The notes under the pieces are model-generated. The model was not told the origin of the DNA. It was given only the letters and a program-made list of their open reading frames with translations, and made no database searches. Positions 10,402 to 22,022 of a stretch of 64,000 nucleotides of DNA are shown piece by piece (position 1 is the stretch's first letter; each line of letters begins with the position of its first letter). Source of the stretch: Wolfiporia cocos (taxonomy: Eukaryota; Basidiomycota; Agaricomycetes; Polyporales; Phaeolaceae); assembly GCA_029448655.1 (NCBI GenBank), contig JACCLO010000003.1, positions 3,472,001 to 3,536,000 of the forward strand. The letters run 5' to 3'. The translations under genes were made by a program, and so were the position numbers.

Positions 10402-11477
10402 TGTCACAGTTCTGGGACATTCTACTATTTTCCCCGTATTCTTACCTATTTTCCTGGTATGTCTACAAGCATATCTATGACGACACCCTTAGGCACCCAT
10501 AGATGTGTACACAAAACCTAACAACATGTACATAACGCACACATTAGTACAACTGACTCAGCGGACTGATCTCCATAGTCATGCACCTGACTCATATCCC
10601 AATACTAGCATATGTCAGGCATACCTCGTCAGCGGCCCACTTGTTATCACATGCCTGGCCCCCGTTATGACTCATATCCCAAAATTGGTATATGTCATAC
10701 GGCTTACACGGCTTACTAACGATACATTGCCACACTGACAATATGGACCTACCATTCAAAACCACTCTTATGATTGGTGCAGCCATTACTGGTGCACATG
10801 GTCTATTAGTACAGTGGACTTAACCGTTTCTCACACCTACGGTGCACAGTGACCCAAAACTCTAGGGTCATCCCTCAACGCCTAACGTCCCACTCCAAGC
10901 CTGACTCCCAAGACTAAGTCGACGTAGAGGTTCCAGTCTCTAGTCGAGGTCGAGGTACTTCAACAGACAAGCGAGTATTCACAAGGAGCGCTGCAGGGGA
11001 TAACGAGCAATGGAGGGCCTAAGCCCCAAAGTCGAGATTAAAAGGTCTGAGGTAGGAATGCCTCAAGACCCAAGTATTTATGTACATCAGGAGCGCTGAA
11101 CCAAAGGCCATATTGTCTACCCTAAAGCAACGCGGCCTGTGCGCGCACGCCTACGAGTCATAGCCTAGAACGCTTATCTAATGTACTATCTTATTTGTAA
11201 GAGATGCGTGTTCCCTCCAGTAAGTACCATGACGCCAATAAGGACGTCACATGCCCCCTAGTCGTGAAGTCGCTAGTTCGACTCCCGCTAAAGGCTAAAA
11301 CATATTTATTAGATCATGCCACAAAAACCATGACACACAGACCCAGTACTTTAGGGCAAGCCATGCATTTGCATCGCATACCACACCTATCCGCTGTGCT
11401 TACTAGTTCCTCACTCACCTTTCAAGCCCCTCAAGCTTACAAGTCAAATAAGTGAGTCCCACAGCTAGTCTGTGTCA
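10402..11477 (-). mobile_element. Solo LTR (minus) in LINE ORF2, TSD GGATG, with a nested LTR
   Basis: Minus-strand start TGACACAGACTAGC, end TGTGACA, with GGATG on both sides; removing it restores the LINE reading. Total length is 1076 bp, of which 491 bp is the nested LTR plus its duplication. The remaining ~585 bp matches the length of the related LTRs at 24868-25719 (without its MITE) and 46800-47399. Its end resembles that of the 18292-19386 LTR. Confidence 0.85.
10850..11335 (+). mobile_element. Solo LTR, 486 bp, nested in another LTR, TSD CACAG
   Basis: It starts TGACCCAAAACTC, ends CCATGACA and is flanked by CACAG on both sides. It is a close relative of 207-682 and of 43938-44427. 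It carries TTATGTACATC, the CCCTAAAGCAACGCGGCCTG block and GCTAGTTCGACTCCCGC near the end. Because it sits in an LTR that sits in the LINE, the order of insertion is LINE, then 10402-11477, then this copy. Confidence 0.87.
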
Positions 11478-12830
11478 GGATGGGGCAAATATGGGGGGGG
11501 GAAGGTTTGGGAGAGTGATAGTGACATGTGGGTGGTAATTGGGGTCATCTCATTGACATGTGAAATGAAGGAGGTCGGACTTGATGAGGTTGACAGAGAG
11601 CCCAATGTGGGCCAGTTTGTTCACAACAACAGGGACAGCACGATGCAAGTGCTTGGTGGTGATGTTGAGGCTGGGACCCACAGCTATGAGGTCCATGTCA
11701 TCAACATAGGCCTTGAAGTACACTGGAGAGGAGGGCCCTTGGTTGAGGGCAGTTAGCACTGGCAGTGAATAGATTGTAGACAGGATTGGAGATACAGGTG
11801 AGCCCTGTGGGATACCCACCCCTGCCACAGGGTGAGGTTTGCTGATGACATCATCATGCATGCAGACTGTGTGGTCTGCAAGGAATGAGGAAACCTAGTT
11901 AACCACCTCGATATTGCCACCTCGATATTGAAACTTAGGAGGTGCATGGTGTGTAGCAGGTGAGCATGGTTGACATTGTTGAAGTACCCTGAGATATCAA
12001 GTGTTAGCAAGGATGCGACATGGCCCTTACCCCCTTTCCAGGCACTCTGCACATCATGGACAAGTGCGAGCCCTGCATCAATGATGGAGGACTTATCCCG
12101 ACCTCCAAATTGATTGGTGGGGATGAGGTTATACCTGCCAATGTCATACATCAGGTGATGGGCCACTATCTTCTCCAGGAGCTTGCTGAGGCACTCCATC
12201 AGTGCAATGGGGTGGTACAATCTGGTGGCTGTGTAGTCTGCCTTTTTGGGTTTGGGGAGCACCACTACCACTGCTGTCTTGAGGTTGTAGGGCAGATGGC
12301 TGAGCTGTAGGGAGACATTTGAGGAAATATACCAGGTATGGGGCTGCTGGGGATCATGCTGCCCACCTCACAAGTCACCAGGTGGTGCCTGAGATACCCA
12401 GGGCAGTAGTGTTTGAGACATCTGCCAGGGCTGATGTAACCTCCAGTGTAGTGACAGGGTGGTACGGGTGTGGTGGGAGGGGCTCTGGGTGACACAAGCA
12501 ACGATCTCAAGCAAGAGCCTGGGGAATAGTACTTGCACAAAGGCATATTCCTGGTCAGGGTTACTCAAGGTGTATAAGGCTGAGTCTGGGGTGCTGCCCA
12601 GCTCACAGGCCAGTATATATGCTACTCTGGTATTTGTACATGTTATGGCCAGCGGCCAGCAATGGCTATGTTTAAGGTAACGTAGAGATGAAACATACGA
12701 TTGTGTCATGATTGAGTTGCGATCAGTAATCTAGGATGTGGCTACACTGTAGGTTGGGTTAGGGTTTGGCATGTGACTAGGGTTACTATATAAGGAATGG
12801 GCACTAAGATAAGATAAGATAAGGGAATCT
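11478..12830 (-). pseudogene. LINE ORF2, reverse transcriptase fingers/palm (broken)
   Basis: The reverse transcriptase copies the element RNA at the nick. Recognisable blocks in minus-strand order are LPKPKKADYTATRLYHPIAL (RT1-2), TNQFGGR, LDISGYFNNVNH (motif A region, with Asn where Asp is usual in F-D-N-V), GIPQGSPVSPILS (motif B) and AYVDDMDL (catalytic motif C). A frameshift separates the two largest frames near 11860-11750. About 110 bp at 12690-12815 looks foreign, with GATAAGATAAGATAAG and TATATAA. The domain ends where an LTR insertion begins at 11477. Confidence 0.85.
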
Positions 12831-13228
12831 GTCAGCATTGTCTAGTCTGAGGCTAATTGAATGAAATTGGCCTGTGACACTGGGTCATCTGGAGGGTGCA
12901 GGTCCACAGGAAGGGCAACCTGGGGGAAGAAGGTGTCAAAAAACACTCAAGCCTTGTCCCTGTTGTCAGTCAGCAACCCATCTGGGCCTTGGATAGGCCC
13001 CAAATGGCTATGCTGAGTACCTGATGCCTACTTGGCCAGGGACCATGGGTCTGATGACTGAACATCCTGCAGAGTACTCATAGCCCAGTCCCATTTGGCA
13101 CAATGAATCATGGCATGAAAACAGGTATGTAGGTGGGCATGGTCATGGGGGACAGCATTCTGGATTGCTGTCATAGCAATGTCACAATCTGCATTCCACC
13201 AACAGGCATGCTGGAGGGGGTTGCATTT

Positions 13229-14182
13229 TCATTCAGGCATCAACAAGGAGGTAGCAATTGTGAAGGTGGTCAGCAAGCAATTGCTGCCCTGGTCAACATC
13301 CACAATCATGGTGTAGTGAGCTGGGGGTGGCACTAGCATGAGTTGGGTCTCAAAAGCTTCCATCCAAGCATGTTTGCATGCAGGGTCAATCCGATAGCCC
13401 ATTGCTGTGGGGGGTGGATCATCCACTCCCTCATCCAGGTTGGTCCATGACCAGGTGATGGCCACATGGTCTGAGTCCCAAGCAGGGTCCTCCTTCAGGC
13501 ACCAGTTGTCAAAACATCCAATCCCTGCACCGTTAAACCAGGTAAGGTCAATGATGGAATCCCGTTGGCCGCTGTGGCCATAGTGGGTCAGGGTATCTAG
13601 GTCATTAGCAAGAAAGAGGTCATTGGCAGTGGCCCATCCCAGGAAGGCATCACCATCCACCATGAGGTGGGGCAGGACCCACCCAGGTGGGGTCCAGGCA
13701 GGATGGTGGAGGTTGAAGTCTCCTGCAACTATGCTAGGTGTGAATGCTGGAAGAAGGGTGTCAAGAAGGGCTACAAGGGCCATGTTCTCACATCCCACAC
13801 CTGAATTATACAGGTTTACAATAAGGAAGTGGGACATACCATACATGACCTCCAGGGACATGGCATCATCATGGTCTATGAGGTCTGGGCATGGGATGGC
13901 ATCAAATGGGGGCTCCCAGTGACAGACATAGATCACCACCCAGGGATGGCCACACCCCAGGCACGGTGTGGGGAGAAAGACATCCCATGTGGGGTTGGCC
14001 ACTGTGCCCAGCACAGGGATCCCTGATGGGTCAGTGTCTGACTGGGTGGTCCCGATGGAGCCTCACCAGGGTTCCTGGAAGAGAATGAAGTCATAGTCAG
14101 TAACATTGTTTAGTATCATGTGCATGTGCAGGTTGGACCATGTGATGTTCAGTTGTAGGAAGCGGAAATGGTGTCCAGGCAT
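13229..14182 (-). pseudogene. LINE ORF2, APE-type endonuclease domain (one stop)
   Basis: This domain nicks target DNA for target-primed reverse transcription. From ATG 14182 the protein begins with the typical LQLNITWSN motif and FILFQEPW. It then meets a TGA at 14063-14065, where QEPWRG-like sequence is expected, and stays open to 13229. Catalytic motifs are visible: GDFNLHHPAW (Asp/Asn), the DLTWFN region and SDHVAITW with the final His. Apart from the stop the domain is well preserved, so the element may be fairly young or the stop recent. Downstream the reading continues toward the RT through 13228-12820 with three further stops. Confidence 0.85.
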
Positions 14183-15788
14183 TAGTCCATGGATTCATCT
14201 ACAGCAATGTTAGCAAGCAGAACAGGGGGTGCCTGGTAGGCTCTTCTAGATGGGCAAGTCAGGTCATTGGCTGCATGTGCCTGCTGGCAATTCGCACAGT
14301 GGAGGTGTGGGCAGGGCTCATGTTGTGGGTGGTTGTCTGCTGCACATCCCACACACTTCGCACAGTGCACCATTGCAGCATGCTTACTGGCACAGAGATG
14401 ACAGTGGAGGGGGTGGGTGCATGAGCAGGCATGATGGCCCAGCTCTCAGCACCTGGTACATTGCTGGAGGTGAGGTTTTTCTTCCCATTTTAATACTCTA
14501 GTCCTGGCTCCCATAAGGAAAACATCGGTTTTCAATATGTTTTTGGCTACAGAGCCATCTGGATCCTCAAAACTGAGAGAGACCATGCTGCAAATTTGGT
14601 CACCCATGTCCCCCACATGCCACACCCAGTGCAGGCCATAGGTGAGGGGGAGCTTAGCAAAGACAGGGTTTAGTCGGAGTGATTCAAGGAGGGCCTCCTC
14701 AGAGAAGACAGGGTCTGTTGGGGATGGTTTTGTGGGTACAAACCCCAGTGTAAGCTTTGACCACAGCACATCTGGTGAGATCATAATGTCAGGGCTGAGG
14801 CCTAGGGCAGCTCAAATGGTCAGGATATGCATCTCCATGTCTTTGCATGGCAATGTTGGTGTGAATGAAAGTATGAGATTACTGGATACAGTCCGCTCAA
14901 CAGCCAAGATGGTTAGCATGGCTGCTGTGGGGATTGCTGCCAAACGTGTGTGTAGGGCTCAGGCCATCAGCAATGGATCACGATCCTGTAGTTCTGGTGG
15001 TGGGCTGTTGCCAAACTGCATGATCCAGCACAAGGGCTTTGTGGGCCCTCTCAGTTTCTGATGCACCTGGGCTGGGGCCTTCCCAGGAGGCTCCTTTGTC
15101 AGGGTTGGGCCTGGAGACCTGGTGGATGCTGCTGTAGCATATGAGCAAGTGCCATTCAGTGGGTGTGGGTCATTGGAGGTTGGCTGGCATTGGAAGGTAG
15201 GTTGTTGATGGGCGCTAGCGTCCCTGGGTGGGTGGGTGTTGGGAGTGCGTAGGCATGCTTCGATGCTGGCAAAATGTCGGTCCATGGTCTGGAGGAGGGG
15301 CTGGAGGGCTGAGAGTACAGCAGAGGTGGTGTCGTCCTGTTGGGCAGGCTTCTCAGGGGGCAAACTTCCATGTCTGGTGGGCCATAGTCCAGGGTGTCCC
15401 CTGGTGGGGGGTAGTTAGCAGAGGCACTTTAGAGTTCTCGACGTATCACTTCTCCGGCATCTGAAGGGTCCAGTCCGACATCTTTAAGCACAGCCAATTC
15501 CATGCAGATGGCTTCAATAAAACAGCATGCTGCCTCACCCCAGTGATCCAGGACCAAGTAGTGCCATTCTTTTTTGGGGTCAGCCAATTGGAAGCGGAAG
15601 TCAAAGATGGCTGAGTGGAGGGTGTCCAATACTTTGTGCATGGCGGCTTCATATTTGTCAGTGAGATGTCTGGGTGCTTGTTTGCCAATATCGCCCATGT
15701 TGGTGTCAGCATCGACATTGGCAGGCTGGTGGGGCAGGAGCTGTGGCTTGACTGCTGGGGGTGGTGGTGGTTTTTGCAAAAGGTGCAT
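14182..15788 (-). pseudogene. LINE ORF1, Gag-like RNA-binding protein (broken)
   Basis: In retrotransposons of this type ORF1 binds the element RNA. Reading from about 15788 the frame covers an acidic/Pro-rich N-terminus, a segment with SYATAA-like composition (about 15130) and a conserved fold region (15050-14450). It then has three clustered zinc-knuckle-like Cys/His motifs (CTRC..ELGHHACSC, CAKCVGCAADNH, CPHLHCANCQQAH) near 14460-14230. Frameshifts occur near 15430 and 15000. TGA stops at 14446-14448 and 14812-14814 fall where the context suggests Arg, consistent with CGA to TGA decay. The stop TAA overlaps the ORF2 ATG, suggesting termination-reinitiation in the live ancestor. Confidence 0.75.
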
Positions 15789-15790
15789 GT

Positions 15791-17330
15791 CACATCATAT
15801 CACCCAATATAACTGTCAATCCTCCTTGAAATCGAAACAAACGAATCTTATGTAAAGCGGAAAACTAAATTTGGAGTGGAAAACTAATCTTGGAGTAGAA
15901 AATCAATCTTGCAGCTGGATGTAGCATGATGCATGTGCTAATGGATATGGATCATCGTCTACATCAGCCTCGAGTACAACATTGGAGTCACTTGAGAAAG
16001 ATCACTTGTAACACCTCCTTTTCAACTGTGAATTAATGGATGCTGTAAGTAAGTCGGCCACTCTGACCTCAATCGCAGGCTTGCACATGTAGCTGCACCA
16101 CAAATGTGACTCGTGCATTAATATGCTTGCAAGTTGCAAGAAGGTGTATGTTATAAGACACAGGCATTGCAGATCATGAATATGTCACTGCATAATGGCA
16201 GTGTAATTAAGTAGGTACAGAAATGGGTGGCATGAGGTGACTCCAATGTCAGCGCATGGGTGGTGGTGTGTGCCATACTGTATCTTGTGATTTGCTATTG
16301 GACTGTGTGATGCAGCCACATGCCACCCTGGTTATGTAATCTCCTTACTTTCCTTACTCATGTTATCTGCTACCTTTATGCATTATGCTGAGTACTTAGA
16401 TCCCCTTGATTGGTACTCATTGTTTTGCTCTTCATCAGCCTTAAGGTAGCTTACGGTTATTGGCTCTCATCATCCGAGAGCCTTATAAGCTTTGTTCTAC
16501 TCTACAGTATATAAGGAGGCCCGAGATTCTGTACTAGACAAGCATTACTGGAATAACAGCCTTATAACCTGTGACTTCCACATGACAAAATTCCTACTTT
16601 GTGCTGTCACCAGTCACTCTTGTGCCTGCAAATGTCACAGACTGCTACTGTACATAGACTGGATGGCTGATGAAGGGTGAACACTTAGGTTGAGGGCAGC
16701 CAACTAGTTGCATCCCGGCCAATGCACAACTTGCGGTGGCATCATAAACCCAGACTGGAGGATAGGTGAGTTGCATTTCTCCAGATGAGAATGTTCGAGC
16801 ATAAGACATTGTTCTGTTGTTTGACACCAGAGTACCGGCTCATGGCTAACTACTATGGCATATCATGTCTACCATAACAACCTTTGAATAATGGATAGCC
16901 AATGTATTCGGTTTGCAGGGACATGACACGACAATCCATTTTACACTTGTGACCGTTCAACAGAAACAATCTCAATTACGTGTGACAAAATCCACTGACT
17001 GCCTAACGTGATTCCGGGAGCAGACCGTATCACTGTGAAATGATTGGTAAGTTTGCAACCAGCACCTTTTACAGCCGTTCTAATGGCACAGCCACTCTAG
17101 AAAATGCGTCACCAGTTTAGGCGTTACCATTCTGGGAGGTTGGCTGTAAAGTGCACTAGAAATCAACTGAGGCTGTCTCAGACCTATAAGACGTCACCTA
17201 TGTCATGCTCACCCTCTATCCAGTTCTAAATAATATTTTGAGGTCCATATTGGTGTGTCAATGTCACAAGCCAATTTCAAGCCTTTAGGCACAGTACCTT
17301 TTCCGATCATTGAGAGCACCCCCAAAGCTG
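15791..17330. other. No gene recognised; possible LINE leader
   Basis: The first ~150 bp upstream of LINE ORF1 has short direct repeats of the type GGAGTGGAAAACTAATCTT (15865-15925) and may be the LINE 5' untranslated region. The rest has scattered short frames, low CpG and no recognisable repeat end. I see no gene in it. Confidence 0.4.
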
Positions 17331-19626
17331 GAACCCAATACTTCAGCTAGATCCAAGCCCCACATATGAACCATCCTGGGCACTAGCCACCGGCATCATC
17401 AGCCACACCTAGAACCCTAGTTCCAGACCAACAGTCCATCTGCCCAGTCCAAAGTCCAGTCATGAAGCCACACGAGCCATCCTGACTCATCACACCATGG
17501 CAGAACCACTCGAGACTCCCAGCTAGGACCATCAAGGACACGTCCACCCAACCAACCATCTTCAATGCCTCCTGTCTCCACAAACCACACTCATTACTGG
17601 CTACACAGTCATTACCAACCATGGTGACACAAGCACAACCTCAGACACACACCCGGGGGAAGGGGGCTTGCTCAAAGGCGCCTTCCTGGTCTGGGGCATC
17701 TAAGGCTGCAAAGGCCAAGACAAGTCTGAGGGTCGCTCAAGACTGTCTGGCTATTATATAGCTCTACTACTGTTTGTACATGTTTAGGTGTGGCCTGTGA
17801 GGCGTCAGTGCTGAGGTAAGCTAGTAGCTACGTGGTGGCCTGTAATGGCATCAGGGCACGGGATTGTAGAGCACGGGATGGCCATGGCAACGTAGCAGGT
17901 TAGGCCCGAGTCGGTGGTTCTCATTGATCGGGGGTTCGCCAGTAATGGTGGGGTTCTAAGTCCATGATCGGGGTTCTAGCATAGATCGGGGCCATAGCCA
18001 GTAATGGCGGGGTTAGTGGGCCGTGATTGGTGACGTAGCTAGTGATCATGTACTGGCCGGTAATGGCCTTGGGTAATCAAGCGTGATCAGCTGTGATCAG
18101 TGTATAGTGCCTTGTGACTGGTAGGGTTCTCAGTCATACAAGGGCTGCCCGTGGTCTGTGTTCCTCGTAGACTAGGGCGCTGTGGAGTTTAAGGCCTTCT
18201 GTGGGCCTTTGTCTGTATAGTACATAGTCCGTGCCAGTGATGGTGTAAGTCTGTGGTTGGTAATGACCGTGTAGCCAGTAATGGCTGTAGTTGTCACAGA
18301 TTTATCTGGGGCTTACAGCATTTTTCCTACGATTATAGCAATTTACCTGGGATTTATACGTCCAACTACAAGTTATCTACGGGTTAACTCCCATTGCCAC
18401 CACGACAAGCTCTTAACTGGGCTTATCAACCACATGACCAGCTTACGTAATGCTACGGCACCTTCCGGTCCAATAGCAACGTTACAGCTACGTCATACAG
18501 GTCTCGCCCGTCAGAGCAAGACCAGCCACGTCATAGATCTTAGATCATAATGATAGGCCGAGCGCGGCACGCTCGCATAATAATGTCCACAAGTACAAAC
18601 AGTGCCTCGCGGCCTTGTACTATTGGGTCGGCCTTCCCGGCTTCCCACCGCCATAAGATCCTTGATCACAATGGCACCTCAGGCGCGCCACGCCTTCGCA
18701 TAATAATGGCAACACGGCCAAATAGCATTATATTAGCATCAAGGCAATATCGCTATAGGCTCGGCCTTCTCGGCCATCCCACGGACTCGGCGTTCTCCAA
18801 GTCCCGGGCTTCTGCCATCACGGCGTTGCCCAAACACCGGTCCTCGCCTCACGGCTAAGACCACCATATGTTCCGGTAACCATCCGGTCCGGACATATCA
18901 CATGCTACGGTGCCTGCTGGCCCAATAGCATTACGACCTCGGCGTTCCGCCTTGGTCAGCACACGATGACCGGCCAATCGCCATTATACCTCATGGTATC
19001 CGGCAACCGGCATCCCTTATACCCGGGCTGCGCCCGCATTCACATGTCCATCTAACGATGAGACCACACGCTCTCTCTTTACCATTGGCTCGGCCATTAC
19101 CGGCGGGTCACGGCCTTTGTAGAGTAGTCGTACCACTTGGTCGCCCTTATGGCAACCAAGCCCACACTCCTTATCGGGCATGCACTATACAGTAGCACAT
19201 GACCCGTTATATTTGTGTATATAAGTAGGGCCTTGACGGCCTATAACCTTAGTTCTATTCTTCTCGGCGTACGCCGTAGAAGAACCTCCTATCTCCTATT
19301 GCGTCTGATAACCTCTACCTCACCTAGTCGCCTTAGTTCATCGCAAGGATACTGGCTTGGTGAGTCCCACAGAGCCATCTGTGTCAGTAGTTCGTGGAGA
19401 CAGGAGGTTTAGGGTTTGGTTGGTTGGGTGGACGTAGTCCTAGCTGTGAGTCTGGATGGCCGTGCCCTGATGAGGTATGGTCCAGGTAGCAGGGGGTTGG
19501 CTTGGTTAGGTGCTACTGGGCTCATTGTAGTTGGTCAGGGTCACGTGACTCCTATTGGCTTTATGTTGGACTGGACGTATGGTCTGGGACTAGGGCTCTT
19601 AGGTGTGGCTGGTGATGCTGTCAGCT
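17330..19626. mobile_element. Inverted-repeat element interrupted by a solo LTR and truncated at the palindrome edge
   Basis: The minus strand of about 17340-17640 and the plus strand of 18245-18291 joined to 19387-19626 are diverged copies of one sequence (for example GTGTAGCCAGTAATG, GTGGAGACAGGAGG, GGTTGGTTGGGTGGAC and GGTGTGGCTG). They face each other around ~600 bp containing many GTAATGG and GATCGGGG repeats. The right copy stops exactly where the palindrome arm begins at 19627. No transposase frame was seen. Confidence 0.5.
18292..19386 (-). mobile_element. Solo LTR, 1095 bp, TSD GTAGT
   Basis: On the minus strand it starts TGACACAGATGGC and ends ATAAATCTGTGACA, with GTAGT on both flanks. 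Excision restores the repeat GCCAGTAATGGCTGTAGT-TCGTGGAGACAGGAG. Much of it is a GC-rich block with repeated CGGCCTT and ATAATGGC motifs, longer than in its relatives. No coding region was seen. Confidence 0.8.
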
Positions 19627-19655
19627 GATGTTGTCCTCCGTGTATTGCACAACAT

Positions 19656-20814
19656 TACAGCTATTTCGGAAATTCATGACACAATGCATTTTTCTCGATT
19701 GTGTCAACCAATAAGGAAACTACTATTTAAGGGTATGTGCCCATGGCTGTAGTGTGCCATAGCCTGTGCTTATGTCCCAGCTCCAATATGGTCTGTTGAC
19801 ACATCACTCAATGCTTGCGCACTAAGTAGTGATGTGCCAGGCCCGGCCCGGCTCAAAAGCCCCAGCTTTGGCCCGGCTTTGGACGGCCTTGGCTTTTCAA
19901 AACCTCAGGCCAGGCCCCCATTGACGGCCCATGGCTTGGCCCGGCCCGGCCTGGGGCTTGCCTGGGGCCTGGCACTGTGAGGATGATCATCACTGTAGCC
20001 ACACAAACTCATAACGTATCTTCTCCAACTATCTTCTGACAAAGCCAAGCTCCAGTATCTTCAATAATTAGTGGATTATAGTGTGAAATCATCATTTCAC
20101 CGGCATGGTGCTCTGTGGCACACCTTCCAAATGGGGCATCGTATAGGCGCCCAAAAGTGAGCGACAGGCTTCAGCACCAAGAATTCAATCCATGGGACTA
20201 TCCTTTTGCTTGAATTTAGAAATATAGACATACTACATTGGAATATGGCATACTGCTACTATGTATATCATAGTTACTAGACATTCTATCTGTAAGAGCT
20301 TTCAGGCCCGGGGCTCACGGCTTGGCCCGGCCCGGCTTGAGACACAAGCCGGGCCCTGGGCCATCTCAAGCCGTGGTGTAGGGCCCGGCCTGGCCCGGCC
20401 CAAGTAGGGCTTGGCCTGGCCTGGCCTATGGCCCAAAGCCGGGCCTGGCACATCACTAGCACTAAGACTATGGGGATTTTGGCAGTACATAACGCAATGC
20501 TTGAAGCCACCTGCATTTATCTGAATTTTCTGCAGAGCGAAAAATCACGAGAATTACTCACGAAATTGCTTCGCACACTCAGCTATGGCACATCCTTGTT
20601 GTCATAGTCCTCAGGCTCATTAAGAATGATAGAAGTAGACCATCAGCAGGCAGTATTGAGCAGCAGAGTCAGTGAATGCAAAACAATAAGTTAGCCAGAG
20701 CTATTTTCTCACGTGGTATTGGCGCTCTAGCCACATACCCTGAATGGTAGCTTCCTTATTGGTTGACATAATCGAGAAAAACGGGTTGTGTCATGAATTT
20801 CTGAAATAGCTGTA
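19656..20814. mobile_element. TIR element with TA flanks (Tc1/mariner-like ends), split by a hAT-like MITE; left arm
   Basis: Ends are TACAGCTATTTCGGAAATTC and the inverse, with ~95 bp terminal repeats that include TCGATTGTGTCAACCAATAA. A TA at each end fits Tc1/mariner-type insertion, though that is an inference from the flanks. The mirror copy is 29361-30519. No transposase remains. Confidence 0.6.
19827..20458. mobile_element. hAT-like MITE with CCCGGC arrays, TSD GCACTAAG; left arm
   Basis: Ends TAGTGATGTGC / GCACATCACTA, with perfect 8-bp duplications GCACTAAG. The subterminal ~120 bp at each end is packed with GGCCCGGC and AAGCCGGG repeats, while the centre is AT-rich and carries CGTATAGGCGCCC. 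The repeats make spurious Gly/Pro/Arg-rich frames. It is nested in the 19656-20814 element. Confidence 0.87.
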
Positions 20815-21755
20815 AACTCCAAACACTTGCACATGACCTCACCATGCCGAAAATGGCAATCTCAGATATAGCTCAATACCTGTCAAATGATGCCAGATAA
20901 CAATCTCGGGCATGGGATTTACTTTCATTGTATGTATGCGCAGCATTCCCTCTGTTGAATTGACTCGACATCAGCCATATATCCACGGCGCGTTTGCCCC
21001 CAATTGCATCAGTAACCATGCAACATCTGTGTGCATCCATAGGATGTCAGGAAACTGAGCCTCAGATTCTCGTTAATGGGTACAGGATTACATAATTTGT
21101 TGATGTGAGCCTTCCTGAAGGACTTATGCACAAGCATGATGTTTGGTTGATGCCTCTCATGAGTGAGGGACATCCTTTGTCTCCATGTTCGAAATTAACT
21201 GATCACCGCTAAAGTCGGCTTGAGCCTTATAGGTCTCACATATCAGTCATTGACAATGGGCTTGACCTCCCATGTACATACATTACCTCGGCACCATCAA
21301 TGTTGAACTACTACCCCCACGTATATAATAGCAACTCTGCTGTTGAATGCAGAAAGTTTCAGAACAATAGACGTTTTCACAATGTTTCCAATTGACATAC
21401 CTTTGATACGAAATGACATCGATGACTGCCGATGTTTTAAATGAGACCAACCATAATAGAATAGCCACTAGCCTAGCCACCACCCCCAACCATCCCCATC
21501 TTGACTACCAATACTTCATTTACTGTACTGAGTAAAACCCGCTTGACACTTACAGAACACCTTCTCTTATCCAGTCAGAAGTCCAGCTCTGTGTTGTGCA
21601 TATGTGATCTGAATACATGTTCGCCTATCAATAGACTATATCTATCTTAAGTGGCATAGCCCATTTGAGCTCTATATTGGCATTTTCCGAGGCCACCACA
21701 ATGCAAAGTCATTGTGATTATCTCGCTCCTGTTGATTGTTGCTCATCCCAATGTA
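20815..21755. other. No gene recognised (left arm; mirror at 28420-29360)
   Basis: Unique sequence that in the right arm lies upstream of the DUF6533 pseudogene. The longest frame (21283-21489 minus, mirrored at 28686-28892 plus) encodes 68 residues that I do not recognise. I see no splice-supported gene. Confidence 0.45.
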
Positions 21756-22022
21756 CACCGGGGGCATCATCTAATGACTTTTTCAGAAACATGTTAGTAT
21801 CATTTAAATAAGTGATCAAATGCGAGCATAATGCATTGATTGCTTATATAATATCTTCATTAGATAATGCCCCCAGTATCTGGATCTTTATGCAGCCCAT
21901 GACCAGATGAGGTCCTGTGTTTCTTACGATGTTATCAACAAATGCATTATGTTTGCATTTGATCACTTATTACAATGATACCAACATGTTTCTGACAAAG
22001 TCATTAGATAATGCCCCTGATG
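21756..22022. mobile_element. CACTA-like MITE, degraded right end (left arm; mirror 28153-28419)
   Basis: Inverted ends CACCGGGGGCATCATC and the degraded complement, about 267 bp. Paired internal motifs GTGATCAAATGC and GCATTTGATCACTTATT make most of the element fold on itself. It is the same family as the better preserved 24906-25172 copy. Flanks show no clear duplication here. Confidence 0.65.

Larger units (their letters stand above)
8151..15790 (-). mobile_element. Degenerate Tad/L1-like non-LTR retrotransposon (LINE) with nested LTR insertions
   Basis: Minus-strand order is Gag-like ORF1, APE-type endonuclease, reverse transcriptase, RNase H and a Cys/His C-terminal segment, the layout of Tad1-type fungal LINEs. 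ORF1 and ORF2 overlap as TAATG at 14180-14184. Solo LTRs at 10064-10312 and 10402-11477 interrupt ORF2; removing both restores a continuous reading through the RT thumb region. Several in-frame stops are TGA where CGA (Arg) is expected. The 3' end abuts the right end of a TIR element at 8141, so the LINE's own tail is not seen. Confidence 0.85.

Noticed and set aside
12750..12835. Telomere-like GGTTAGGGTTTGG and GATAAGATAAGATAAG
   Set aside because: Only one or two units, not an array; too short to call telomeric or satellite DNA.
20286..20516. Gly/Pro/Arg-rich open frames across 20286-20516, 29659-29889, 51822-52145 and 38827-39066
   Set aside because: They are translations of the CCCGGC arrays of the hAT-like MITEs; they appear in several frames and on both strands.
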